Program-made: the position numbers and the translations under genes | Assembly: GCA_019925105.1 (NCBI GenBank) | Contig: JAHGAU010000009.1 | Span: 1,054,001-1,118,000, forward strand | Direction of reading: 5' to 3' | Source: Niebla homalea | Lineage: Eukaryota > Ascomycota > Lecanoromycetes > Lecanorales > Ramalinaceae | DNA length: 64,000 nt | The notes under the pieces: generated by a model | What the model saw: the letters and a program-made list of their open reading frames with translations, nothing else | Databases searched by the model: none | What the model was told of the DNA's origin: nothing | Shown here: positions 13,701-25,916 of the stretch, piece by piece | How the letters are laid out: each line of letters starts with the position of its first letter | Numbering within the stretch: the stretch's first letter is position 1

Positions 13701-16700
13701 TTAAAGATATCCTTAAAATTATAATATTCCACTGGAAGTTTAACCGTAATCTTATTTATAAAAGCCGTTTTTTTTATAAAGTTATCCTTATAGGTTATTA
13801 TAGCGGAGATATTAATTAAGGTATTATTAAGGAAATCCAGGTAATTAATTAAATCCGTTATTAAAGTATAAAAAATTTAAATCCTTTTCTTTTTTTGGGT
13901 CTTTATAATAATATAAAAAGCCGTTATATTAATAGCTTTAATTAAGAAAAGCTTTTTTTCCTTAATAAACTCCGGGAAAAGAAAATCATTTAATAATTTT
14001 TTTTTCTTTTTTTAGGGCTTTAATAGCTTTAATTTTTTATTTTTTAAGAGTATATTTAAGGCTTAATAAATTAAGGTTATAATTTAAAAGAACTCCGGAA
14101 TAAGCTTTATATTTTAATAATTAATCCCGTTATAATTATACTAATTTAATATAAAGAAGATTTTATTAATTATAAAATAAATAAATATATAATACCGTTT
14201 TATTTAAGGTTTTCTAAGGATCGTATCGTATATTTTAAGCCAGGTAATAAATATAAAAAACTGGTTTTCCGAATAACCTTTTATAATTATCTGGGGATAA
14301 ATTATATAAATAATAGGCCGTAAATATTTATCTTTATAATCTTAAATAAACTTAAATCGGAAAAAGGCTAAAAAATAAATTTAAAGTATTACGTAAACTT
14401 ATAAGATAATTTATTTATTAATAAAATAATAATTAATAGCGCTTAAATTAATTAAGAAGGATAAAAAAAAATATTAATTTATATAATTTATAAACCCGTT
14501 AATAATTTAAAGTTTATTATTTTAAATATTAAAGAAATCTTTAATGCTTTTAATATACTTAATTGTTAAAATTTAAAAGTAATATACGTTTTTATCCTTT
14601 ATAATAACTTCTATAAAGTTTAATCTTTTATTAACGGTCCGTTTAAATTATTAAATAAAGTATTTTTAAAGGTATAAAAGATCCGGCCGCTTTAATTACG
14701 GATAAGTTTTTTATTTAAGTTAAAAGTAATATAATAAATTTAAACGGAACGTTTTTAAGTATTATTTTAATTATATTAACGGTTAAAGTAATTAACTTAA
14801 AAATAATTCCTTTAATAAATAAAGTATTTAACGTCCGGAAAGGAAATTAACTTTATAATAACGGGAATAATTTATCGGAATTTAAATCCTCTGAAATTTT
14901 TTATTCCGTTAAAAGGTTTAAAGGAAATAATATAAGTTTTTATAATCTTTTTAATTTCCTTAATAAAGGTTTTATTCGGATTAAGGGTTTTTTATTAACG
15001 GTAATATTTTAAACGTTAAAAACGGTTTATCCTTTTAAAATATATACGGGTTTTATTTAAGTTATTTAAATTATAATTTCCTTAGAAAAAGTTTATATAA
15101 AGCCGGTTAAAGAATCGGATAATTAATTTATGAATTATAATTTTCGGGTTTTTCTTAAGATTTACGTATTTAAAACCCTTAATTAAGTAAATAAAATTAA
15201 AGTAAAATATAATAAATTTATCTTTAATTAATATTCTTAAAACTTAAAAATTATTAATTTAATCTTTTTTTAATTAACGTTTTTAAAAATTCAATTTAAG
15301 AAAATTTAAAATTTTTTAAAGGTTCGGAAACTTAATAAAGTATTATTATTATATTCCGTTTTTAATTATTTAAGGACTTTAAGACTTAATAATATTAAAA
15401 TATAATCGATTTAAGTTTATATAATTAAATATTAATCTTTATTTATTTAAAGCTTAATAATAACGTAATATTTAAAAAAATAATATTAATTATAATTTTC
15501 TTTAATAAAGGGTTTAAAATCCTTAATTTTAATTAACTTAAGCTTTTCATAAAAATTAAGGGATATTATAGATTAATAAAATAAAAAGGCTAAATTATTC
15601 CGTTAAAAATTTTTAAACTTAATAATAAGATTTACGTTTTAATTTTTTAATTTATAATTACGGATTTTTAACGTTTTAAAACGGTTTAAGTTTTCTAAGG
15701 GAAAAGAATTATTATAGTTTTATTATTATAAACGGATAATTTAGTTTATCTTTAATTATAAGTCTTTTTTAATATCGTTTAATTTTATTTAAAAAACTTA
15801 TATTTTATTATTTATATCCTTATAATATTATATATTAACGTTACGTTCTTAATATAAAAGGGTTAATTACTTTAAGAATTCCTTAAATTTTTTAAATAAT
15901 ATAAATTAAAAAGTAAAATAACTATAAATTTTTATAAAATATAAAGTACGTTTAATTAATTCTTTTAAGGTAATATCCTTTAATTTATAATAACGTCAGC
16001 GGATAATATAATCTTTATATCCCCGTAATTATTATTAGAAACCGGGTTTTTAATAATTAAATAATTTATCGGGTCTTTATTTTTTTTACTTTACCGGGGA
16101 AAGGCTTTATCCTTAATAAATAATATTAATTAATCGGGGTTCTTTTAAAAACCGCTTTATAAGTTATATTTTAACGTAAAGGTTTTTAATAAAAAGGATT
16201 ATTAAGGTTTATTATTTATAATTTTAATAAATAAAAAATAAATAAAAAATAAATTAAAGTTAAAGAAAAATAAAGGTAAATAAAAGAAAAGATTAAGAAA
16301 AAGAAAAAAATCAATTTTTTACCCTTTCCGTTAAACGGATTTTATATTATAAAGGTAATATTATAAAATAAAATAATAAAATTTATATTATAATAAAATT
16401 TAATATTATTCCCTTATATTATAAAATATTTTTTAAAGTATTTTTTTTTCCGGGTATTAAATACTTTATATTATAAAGTAAATATAAAACCAGATATCTT
16501 AATTAAAAATTTTAAGGAAAAAAAAAGGTAAATAATAAGTAAGGATTTTATAAGCTTTTATAAGTTTATTCTTAATTAAATTTATATTAATTTTTTTAAG
16601 GTTTACTTTATTTATAGTTTTTAAATCGTTTTATTAAAGTTTAACTTTTAAATTAATTCTTTATATAACTTAATAAAATTAATATTTACTTATTTAAAGC
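10780..16700 (-). pseudogene. gag-pol of Gypsy element 1, RIP-destroyed
   Basis: Reverse-complement translation gives the same Gypsy domain order as element 2: gag, protease/linker, reverse transcriptase, RNase H, integrase, chromodomain. The segment at 12980-13520 mirrors the reverse transcriptase segment 50340-50880 almost base for base. Stops occur throughout and no frame could be expressed. Boundaries are approximate and positions are transferred by offset from element 2. Confidence 0.75.
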
Positions 16701-16906
16701 TATTATAACCTTTTATTTTAATTATTAACGTTTTCTTATAACCCGTCCGGATATTAATTGCTATACGTTTAACCGTAATTAACGCCCGTTTAATACCGTT
16801 TTTAACCATCGGCTTACTGTCTGTTACTAATAAGTATTATTAATAAGAGCCTTTATTTTATTTCGTTACTTTTTATAAAGGCGTAAATAGGTTAACTTTA
16901 ATATAA

Positions 16907-17097
16907 TATTAAAGTATAAGCCCCTTTAGGGTAATTAAAAGGTAAAGGGTATATTACGTATAATTAAAAACATTAAAGTATAGAGGTATAAGAGTAAAGG
17001 GGCCGAAGGCCCTAATATACCCAGTCGGTGACACTCCTGGGTGCCAGATTAACCCCGGGTTTGGCCCGGGATAGGCCCGGTACCCTGAACCCTGACA
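16907..17097 (-). repeat. 5' LTR of Gypsy element 1 (25-bp shorter)
   Basis: This 191-bp LTR lacks about 25 bp relative to the 216-bp partner, in the segment between CCCGGTA and CCCTGAAC. Its outer end (CCCTGAACCCTGACA) is unmutated, while its inner end reads TATTAAAG instead of TGTTAGAG. This is the mirror image of the damage in the other LTR. Confidence 0.9.
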
Positions 17098-19332
17098 GGT
17101 ATAATAAACCGTACGCATTTAAAAGTACTATAATAATGAGAAATAGTTTTGGACCAGTGATTTACTACTAGGGACGTAATGTATATTGTTAACTTAACTA
17201 TTATAGATAATTATTATTATTCTAATAATTACTTTAATAATTACTTTAAAAAGGTATACGCAGAAAACTTTAATTATAATAACTATAATTAAACTACGAG
17301 TAGAAACGGTCTTAATATAGACGATAACCTTTTTAACTATTATCTTATTTTCGCGATATAAAATTACTATATTAACCTTTATTTAATATAGGGATACTAC
17401 GTTTTTTATCTTTTACGATATTTAAGAAAACGTTTATTTTATTATTAATTATAAATATAAACGCGGATATTAATGTTAATGTTATAGGTTTTTCTAAATA
17501 GATACGGAATTTAACGTTTATTTTTATATATATAAGTAGGAGTTAATTATATAGTAATATCTTTATTGCCCGTATATAACGGATAATATTATATATAAAA
17601 ACTCGTAGTATTTTACTATTACGTATATTAACTATATTATAATCCAATTTATCTAACGTTTTTATAGCGTTAATCTTTCGTTCCTTAAATTAATTAATTA
17701 AGGCCTTAATTTATCGTTTAAAAGATATTTTTTATAATAAGTTACGTTTTAATTCGCTTAATTTAATAGAATATTAAATAAAAGTTTTATTACGTAAATA
17801 AAAGTTAATTTATATACGGATAATATTTTCCAATTTTATTTTAACGATATTTTTTAAATGATTTATTTAGATAAATACGTCCCGATAAAAGCTATATTAT
17901 TTAAAGTTAATAATTAATTTATTATTTTCAATAAAATATACCGGATCGAAGTATTTAAGCGTTTTAACTATATTTTTAAACGTAAATATTAAAATTCCTA
18001 ATAATCCTTATTTATTACGTTTACCCGGTAGATTTTATCTCTATTTTTATCCTTAATTTATTTTATCTTAAATACGGTTAACGGCGGTATTAATTAATTT
18101 AATAATTATTTATTATAATTTAGCTTTATCTATAATTAATATTAACCTTTATTAATCTCGATTTATTAAAGGATAATTAAGTTATTTACGGCGGGCTTAT
18201 TCTCCGTATATTATAGTTTTAATAAAGGTATCCGATACCGATAACTTTAATTAATTAGATAATAACCCGGGTTTTAAGGATAATAATAACGTTAACGGTA
18301 TTAATTACTTTATATAAAGCCGGCCGATTATTAGTTTAACGTTTTAAATAAAGATTTTAAATACTTTTTTAAAAATACGCTCGCTTTCCGGTTACTTAAT
18401 AAGGTAAGATAATTATTCCGGTATAGATTAAGATACCGCTTTAATGTCTTTATCGGATAATATTTTTATTTAATTTATTAATATTAAAAGATAAAGTTAT
18501 TCTGTAATTACTTTAATAGTTAATATAATAAATATCTTTATAAGGTTTTTATAAATATTTATTTTAATAAATTAAGCGATTTAATAAGCAATTTAAATAA
18601 TATTTTAATTTAAAAATAGAATATTTTACTTTAATAAAATAATAGGATTAAAATAAAGTTAATCCGTTAATTTAATTACTATAATAGAATAAATAGGATT
18701 AAGCTACTTATTTAAGATATTAATTTAATACGTAATATAAGGATAAAGAAATTAAAAAAATAAATATTTAAAAGAAAAAAATAATTTAAAAGTAAATAAT
18801 AGCTTCCGTTTATAAATTTAGGTAATTATTTTACGGTAAGTATAAAATACTTTTATTCCGGTAAATTAAAGGACAGGAAAGTACTTATTATTTTATAATT
18901 ATTAAATAACGGTTAGAAGGTTCTTACCGTTTTTAAATATTCTATAAAACGGGCGCTATTTTAAGTTAAATCAATAATATTAAGGATAAAATAAATATTA
19001 AGATAAGCGATACTTGCTGTCCGGTAATAGGGTATAATCTCCTACTTTTAACAATAATAATATAAGAACGAATATCAACGAAAAGCTCGTTTAAGGGGCT
19101 ATTTATCATAATTAAATAGATTATACGGACCGGATTTACCCCAATAAATAGGATAACGTCCTTTTATCTAGGATAATATTTAGAAGGATAATAATACCGT
19201 TAAATAATTATTTGGTATCTATAATTATTATTATTATACTATAATGGGTACAGAGCATATAATAGATAAAGTAATAAAGTAATTAATATATAAATGAATG
19301 ATCGTTTATCTTAAAGGGATAAACTACTAACT

Positions 19333-19380
19333 ATGTACATTGTCCTATCCATAGGACAGTGTCCTATCACTATGTACATG
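19333..19380. repeat. palindromic GTCCTAT / CTATGTACAT cluster
   Basis: A compact, unmutated block within RIPed DNA. It contains the near-perfect palindrome GTCCTATCCATAGGAC, a third GTCCTAT immediately downstream, and flanking direct repeats CTATGTACAT. It resembles the terminal or subterminal structure of a DNA transposon, but no partner end was found. Confidence 0.55.
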
Positions 19381-20243
19381 CTCGTGACATTAAAGTACGC
19401 TATTATAATATTAAGACGGATAATTACTCGGCTATAAAGGTAAAAATAATTAACTTAAATAAATAATAGTACTTAAGGGTAAGCCGTTATTATTATATAA
19501 AGGATATTAAGCTTTAAGGGTTACCTTTATAGGGTATATATAAGCGTTAATATTTTTAAATAAATATATAACAATTTATTATATAATAACTTTAACGGAT
19601 TTTACGATAAATTAATATACTTAATATATTTACTTAAGTTAAATAAATAATTACGGAAATATATTATATATTACCTTAAGTATAACTTAAATTAAATTAA
19701 AAAATATATATTTTATAAATTACTTTAATTAATTTTAAGTTTATTAATTATTTTTTATATAATTTATATAATTTATATAGACTTTATTATTACTTTATTA
19801 AATTAATATAATTATAATATATTCTTTATTATTATTAATAAGTTTTTTAAAGAAGTATTTTTACTCTTTAATAATATTAAATTAAAAATAAATAATTAAA
19901 TAAAATTCTTATTAATAAAATTAATAAGAAAAAATCAAAATGTTCCTTTAAATATTATATTAAATAAAAATTATAAATTTATTTTTATATTTTAAAAATT
20001 TATATTTAAAAAAATAAATACTTATATTTTTACGTGTAATATATATTACTTTTAAATTAATAATTAATTTAAACGGATTAATTAAACGGTTAAGATTATA
20101 TTATAATATTTCGTAATTACGTATTCGGATTATAAATATATAAAATAAATATTATTTTATAGATTTAAAAATATTTTATATTAAATTAAAATTAACGTTA
20201 ATTAAATTGATTTTAAATAAAATCTATTATAATATAAATATCT

Positions 20244-20380
20244 ATAATTTTTTAATAATTTTTTAATAATTTTTTAATAATTTTTTAATAATTTTTTAAT
20301 AATTTTTTAATAATTTTTTAATAATTTTTTAATAATTTTTTTATAATTTTTTTATAATTTTTTTATAATTTTTTTAATTT
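20244..20380. repeat. 11-bp tandem repeat (TAATTTTTTAA)n
   Basis: About eight near-exact copies of an 11-bp unit followed by a few TAATTTTTTTA variants. It is a simple low-complexity minisatellite within RIPed DNA. Confidence 0.9.
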
Positions 20381-21012
20381 TTAAATACGATATATTTTAA
20401 TTATACAACCGTAAAAAAAAATAAAATATATTAAAATTTACGTAAATAATAATTAAATTCCGGTATAATTAAAGTTATAAATTAATTTAATTTAACGTTA
20501 ATAATTTAATTTATTTAAAATTATACTATAAATATAATATTTTTAATATTAAAAATTATAAGTCATATTAATAATATACCGGATTTTTTATTATTATTAA
20601 GAAAATTGGTTTTTTAATATATAAATTTAAATTATTTATTAATATAAAAATAATATCGGTTATTTTAATTAATATACTTAAATTAATTAATATTTTAATA
20701 AAAAATCTTTTTAATAAATAACTTAACCGTAACGTACTTTTTATTCTTAAATTTAATTTTAAGAATAAAAAAAAATATATTATTAAAAGAATTATTTATA
20801 AAAAAAGAGATAATAAATATTTAATTAAATAAATTACTTAAAATATAAAATATAATAATAAGCTTCCGTTATTAAAGTTATATTTAAATTTATTATATAA
20901 ACTCTATATTATATATCCTGAATTTAATAACGTTATCGTTATTTATTATAATGAATTCTATATTATTTTATTATTAACGCTTATTAAATTAATATCCTTA
21001 TTATTTACCGGT

Positions 21013-21175
21013 TGTCAGGTACTGAGAGTACTGAGGTAAAAATGTGGGTGTAATATGTATAATGGATGTCTACCTAGCTATGAAGGTGCGCAATATAAGT
21101 ATGCGCGCCAAGTTACTATACCCTTTTAATGCTAGTGCCCGATAAGCTCTTGGTATACGTATATTATACATAATA
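21013..21175. repeat. left LTR of TRIM-like element
   Basis: A 163-bp repeat beginning TGTCAGGTACTGAGAG, with RIP-type differences from the right copy concentrated towards its inner (right) end, which reads ACATAATA instead of GCATGTAACA. Confidence 0.88.
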
Positions 21176-21848
21176 AATACACCATAAAAAGGAAGATCGC
21201 AACGCCTTCGTTACGACGGTAAGGTTGAAGTCTCCATTATTAAGAGCGGCTCCGGGGCTAAAGAATAAATGTATTTAACGCCGAGTATACTAAGGAAATA
21301 AAAGGAAGTAATAGTGGTTAAGTATTAAGGCTGGTTGTTAAAGGAAAGTTTGAAAATCGAAAAACCGTAAGCCGGGCAGTTATTGCGATCTTACCCGGGA
21401 AATAGTTATGGATTTAAGTATTTTATAAAAGTTAAATTACTTAAATCCGTAATCTCCGTAGTTTAACCGGGTCGTATCTTATTAATCGTCTTTATAGCCC
21501 TTAAAGAACGAGTATAAGCGGCTATATAAATATTATTAGTCTTCGGCCGTTTTACGTTTAATAAAGCTATAAAACTTATTTAATTTATATTTATTATAAA
21601 TAATAAGTTTAAAGTTATTAAACTTAAATATATACTTGAAACCGGCCTTGATCAGGCTAAGTAATATTATAAATAGATAGCTATATTATAATTAAAATTT
21701 AAAGGTATATTACCGTTTATAAATATATAATAACTTATCCTTAATACTTATTATACCAGCCTTTATAATATCTCTTCCTTATTAATTTACTATAATTATA
21801 CGTCGTTTAATTAAAGGCTTTTTCTTTAATATTGCGGGGGAAACCTGA

Positions 21849-22058
21849 AGTAAAGGTGACGGAGCAGGTAGGCTCTTTGCTTACGGGGCAGGTGTAATCT
21901 TTGCTACGGGAGCGGCTGGATTCAGAGGTGTCGCACTTAATTTAAATGCAAATCTGTTAAAGAGGTCTTTGAGTATTATAGGTGGTAGCACATTTAATAG
22001 TGACACTTTAACTGAGGGTGTTGATTTGGTGAGAGATTTGAGAGGTGCAAATCTCATA
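21849..22058 (+). pseudogene. short open stretch inside the TRIM-like element
   Basis: A 70-codon stop-free stretch with balanced composition (Gly, Ala, Leu, Asn, Arg) follows a TGA and ends in TAG, without an obvious ATG near the start. It includes an imperfect repeat of about 33 codons (GCAAATCT at 21948 and 22047). I do not recognise it. It may be a fragment of a captured gene or of a lost gag, or simply non-coding. Later stretches up to 22320 also keep locally open frames. Confidence 0.25.
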
Positions 22059-22429
22059 TAGAGGTCGTGGACTGTGAGGTGTAATTTGGGTAAGAAGTAG
22101 CTAGCTGGTAAGCTTGCTAATGAAGGTGTTGGTAATGAAGTCCTGGATCTTGCAGGTAAGGTTTAAGGTGAAAGTGATCCAGTCGATTAGAGTATTAACG
22201 CGTACGTTAAGGATAGGGATAAGGGTAAGGATAATGTAATCGAGCCAGCTGAAGCTATTAATATAGATCTGGTAGATGAAGGCATAACGGTAAGATGTCT
22301 AATGAAAGACTCCGCTTGGTAAGGTATTAAGTGGATAAGCTATAACGTAATTACCGCTAATAATAGGGTGCTAGAGGTTATATAACATCTATATTAAAGG
22401 CTCAGATAACTGAAGCTATTATTACCATT

Positions 22430-22592
22430 TATTAGGTACTGAGAGTACTAAGGTAAAAATGTGGGTATAATATATATAATGGATATCTACCTAGCTATGA
22501 AGGTGCGCAATATAAGTGTGCGCGCCAAGCCACTATACCCTTTTAGTGCTAGTGCCCGACAAGCTCTTGGCATGCGCATATTGCATGTAACA
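22430..22592. repeat. right LTR of TRIM-like element
   Basis: A 163-bp partner of 21013-21175. Its inner start reads TATTAGGTACT (RIPed TGTCAGGTACT) and its outer end GCATGTAACA is intact. A 68-codon frame across it (22461-22667) is incidental. Confidence 0.88.
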
Positions 22593-22597
22593 CCGGT

Positions 22598-22790
22598 ACT
22601 TTTCATATATTCCGTCTTAAACGTAATTACGGCCGCCTCCGTAAAATTAAATAAAATTTTAATATAAAAGTATAAAATGTAAAGAATATAATATATTATT
22701 AAGTATTAATATTTATATTAGTATATTAAAACAAACGTTATTATAAATAATAGCCTTTCTTTCTTTTAATAATATTTATTATATATATAT
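22598..22790. other. short RIPed spacer
   Basis: About 190 bp of AT-rich sequence between the TRIM-like element and the LINE nest. Its right end is a TA-dinucleotide tract that served as the target of the outer LINE. No gene is visible. Confidence 0.5.
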
Positions 22791-25705
22791 ATTAATTAAT
22801 TAATTAATTAATTTATATTACGGATTTAATTAAATTAATTTTAACGTTCCTTAATACGTAGCCTTTTAACCTTATTAATAACCGTAAAAACCTGATACTT
22901 ATAACGTTAAGGTAAAAACCGGTATTTATTAAGCCTTTATCCTTTATTTTTAAAGATAAAGGATATTAATAATTATTTAAAAAGTAATAATTTATTTACA
23001 TACTTTTTATATTTTAATTTCCTTAAGAAAATCTATAATATTATAATTATATCCTTATAAAAGCTACCTTTAAACTTATTACTTTTCCGCTTCTTTATAT
23101 ATTTATATTACCTTAATTTTATATAGTATTTTTAAATATTTTTATTAATATTTATATATTTAATATATAATTTTTTTATATTATTATCGTTATTAACTTT
23201 TTTAAAAACTTTTAATAAGTATTTATTATTATATTTTTATAATTATAAAAGATACTTTTCGGTTTATATAATTAATATAATTAATTTCCGTTTCTCTTTT
23301 TCTTTTTTAATTAATAACGGGCCTTCTTTATAAGGTTTTTAATAATTTTATTTATCTTTATAATAAAATTAAATTATAATAATAATCCGGTAAATATTAT
23401 AAATTTAATAGTTACCCGGATACTTTATTTTATAGAAATATTTAATAATAATTATAAATATTAACTTTTATTATAAGTTTTAACTTAATTTCCGTAAATA
23501 AGGAATAAAAAATAAAAATATATATAGCGTTTTATTTTTTTTATTTATATTTATATTTAATATTTATCCGATTTTTAATATATATAATAAATAAGAAATA
23601 AATTAAATTATTTTTACTTATTTAGAATTAAATCGTTAATATATTATTATTACTTTTCTTTATAATATTATAATAATAGAAATATTTATTAATAATCTTT
23701 TTATTATTAAAAATTAAATAATAATAATTTTAAAATATAAAGTCTTTATACCTTTATTAATATTTAATTTACGTTATTATAATTTATAAAATAATTATTA
23801 TAGTTTTCGTTTTTTAAATTTTTTAAATTTTTTTTTTTTTACGTTTAATAGGAATTTATATATATTTAAATTAATTTCTGGGCTATTAATAAAATTAACT
23901 TTTTTTTAAATTTATTCTTATTTTATTTTAATAAGAAAAAAGAAAAACATTTTTAATTATTCTTTTTAACTTAAAACTTATTAAGATTTTAACGGATCCG
24001 CTTATTTCCTATTATTATAATTAAGTATATATAATTCATTAATTTTACTTAAATAATTATTTAATTTAATAAGATTTTTATTAATAATATAAAAATTTTA
24101 TATTTTAATACCGGGATAAAGGTTACTTTATAAGTATTATTAACCACTTTTAAATACCGGTTTAAGATTTTCTATAATATTTAAATAGGCCTTTCCTTAT
24201 ATCCCGGAATACCTTTAAGTATATATTAAATAGCCGTAATATATATTATAATTATTTTTATTACGGTTTAATAAATAATTTAGGCCTTTAATAAAATAAC
24301 TTTTTATATTAATATAGCGAAATAAATAAAACTTTTTTCTTATAAAGTTATTTTCTTTGAAACCTTTTTATATAATCCTTTTAATTAAGCTTTTTATTTA
24401 TTTAAAAATTAAGGATTTTAATATTAATATCCGGCTTTATTATAATTTTATTTAAGTTTATTATAATTATTATATTATATAACTTTAAGCTTTTAATTAC
24501 ATAAATAAGTTAATACTTTTATAATATATATTAAGCTCCGTAAGTTTTTATTTATTAAAAATAAACTTTATAAGTTTATTTTAATTTTAAATAATTTATA
24601 TATATAAAAATATTATAAGTTAAAAGATAAATGTTATTAATAAAGTTTTTAATTTAAACCTTTTATTTTAATTTAATAAACTTTTTAATTAATAAATTAT
24701 TAAAGAATAAAAATAATATAAAAAAAATTAATAACCTTTAAGGAATCCCCGTTATTATAAGCTTTATTAAAGTTATCTTTTATTTTAAGTTAATTAATGT
24801 AACTTAATTACTTAAGAAATTCTTGATTTATTTAATTAAAAAAAATAATATCCTTCTTTTTTTAAATTATATAATAATTTTTAATAATTTACTTTATTAA
24901 AAATATTTATAATATTAAAAAAAGAAGATTTATAATATATTTCTTCCCGTAATTTTATATTATATATACGCTATTAATTAGATTTTTAAGGGCTATTTTT
25001 ATTAATTAATTTCCCCTTATTTTTATTTATTAATTAAGGAGAAGTCCGTAATTTTTTATATAGTTGTTAAGGATTTTTATTATTACCGTTTTTAAGGCTT
25101 TCTTTAACGTATTAAGGAATATAATAGGTTTATAAGATTTTATTTTAAAATAATCCGGCTTAATAAACTTCTTAAGAATAATCGTTTTTACTTTTTTAAA
25201 TTGATAATAATAATAATTAACGTTAAAATATACTTAAAAGAAATAAATAAAGACTTTCTTAAATAATAAGGTTATTATTAATAAAAATTTATTAAGAATC
25301 TTATTTAATCCCGGGACTTTATTATTCTTTAATTTATTAATTATTTTAATTATTATATTTTATATTATTATTTTGATTGATTGATTGATTGATTTATACT
25401 ACGGATCTAGCTAAGCTAATTCCGGCGTTCCTTAATACGCGGCCTTTTGGCCTTCTTAATAACCGTAAAAACCTGATATTTATAACGTTAGAATGAAAAA
25501 ACGGTATCTATAAGACCTCTATCTATTACCCCTTAAAATAGAAAGTATTAACGGTTATTTAGGGGGTAACGATTAATTTATATAACTCTTATATTTTAAT
25601 TTTACCAAGGAAATCCATAATATTACGACTATATTATTATAAGGGTTACCCCCGGACTTACTACTCTTCCGTATCTTTACCGATTTACTTAATATTAACA
25701 TTAAG

Positions 25706-25916
25706 TGTTAAGCCAGACGTATGCCTGAAGCTTGAGGGTAGTATGGTAATGTGAAATGTGTATATAGCCTTAACAAATGGTATATTTGGTAAGTAGACTA
25801 ATTGCTGAAGAAGTAAAAGGAAAAGTGGGAAGGACAGGTGTTAAGTATTCCTGTGGCCCAGCTACGCTAGGCTCACGAGGTAAGCACTAACCCCTATGTT
25901 GTTTCCTACCATAACA
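25706..25916. mobile_element. solo LTR inside LINE copy B
   Basis: A 211-bp unmutated block begins TGTTAAGCC and ends CCATAACA (terminal inverted TGTTA/TAACA), flanked by the 5-bp duplication TTAAG (25701-25705 and 25917-25921). The LINE sequence resumes in register on either side when compared with copy A. It is best explained as the solo LTR of a retrotransposon family otherwise absent from this window. Its orientation is unknown. Confidence 0.85.

Larger units (their letters stand above)
9862..17097 (-). mobile_element. complete RIPed Ty3/Gypsy chromovirus, element 1
   Basis: A 7.24-kb LTR retrotransposon on the - strand with exact 5-bp target duplications GGTAT (9857-9861 and 17098-17102). 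The LTRs begin TG and end CA on the coding strand. Just inside the 3' LTR, on the - strand, is the polypurine tract (complement of TTACCCCCCTGGGAAA at about 10078-10095). The interior is the reverse complement of element 2 (46942-53996). By the same offsets it carries the chromodomain near 10798-10943, integrase about 11360-12160, RNase H about 12370-12820 and reverse transcriptase about 12980-13520. All frames are broken by RIP. Confidence 0.92.
17103..21007. other. RIP-degraded unclassified DNA
   Basis: AT-rich sequence with no intact frame. The segment 18960-19200 is somewhat less mutated and on the - strand gives a partly open frame that could be a DNA-transposon remnant, but I could not match it to a family. 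Short unmutated islands at 17110-17180 and 19320-19400 may mark the ends of a degraded element. I see no host gene. Confidence 0.5.
21013..22592. mobile_element. miniature LTR retroelement (TRIM-like)
   Basis: Two direct repeats of 163 bp (21013-21175 and 22430-22592) enclose 1254 bp, and the whole is flanked by the exact 5-bp duplication CCGGT (21008-21012 and 22593-22597). The outer termini are TGTCAGGTACTGAGAG and GCATGTAACA, canonical TG...CA. Total size is 1580 bp with no pol domain, so it fits a non-autonomous TRIM or a heavily deleted LTR element. Much of the interior (about 21840-22430) escaped RIP. The strand is undetermined because neither a clear primer-binding site nor a polypurine tract was found. 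Confidence 0.88.

Noticed and set aside
8620..17170. Inverted CCAAAAC-containing ends near 8655 and 17145 as TIRs of a DNA transposon split by Gypsy element 1
   Set aside because: Only about 7 bp match convincingly; this is too weak in RIPed sequence.
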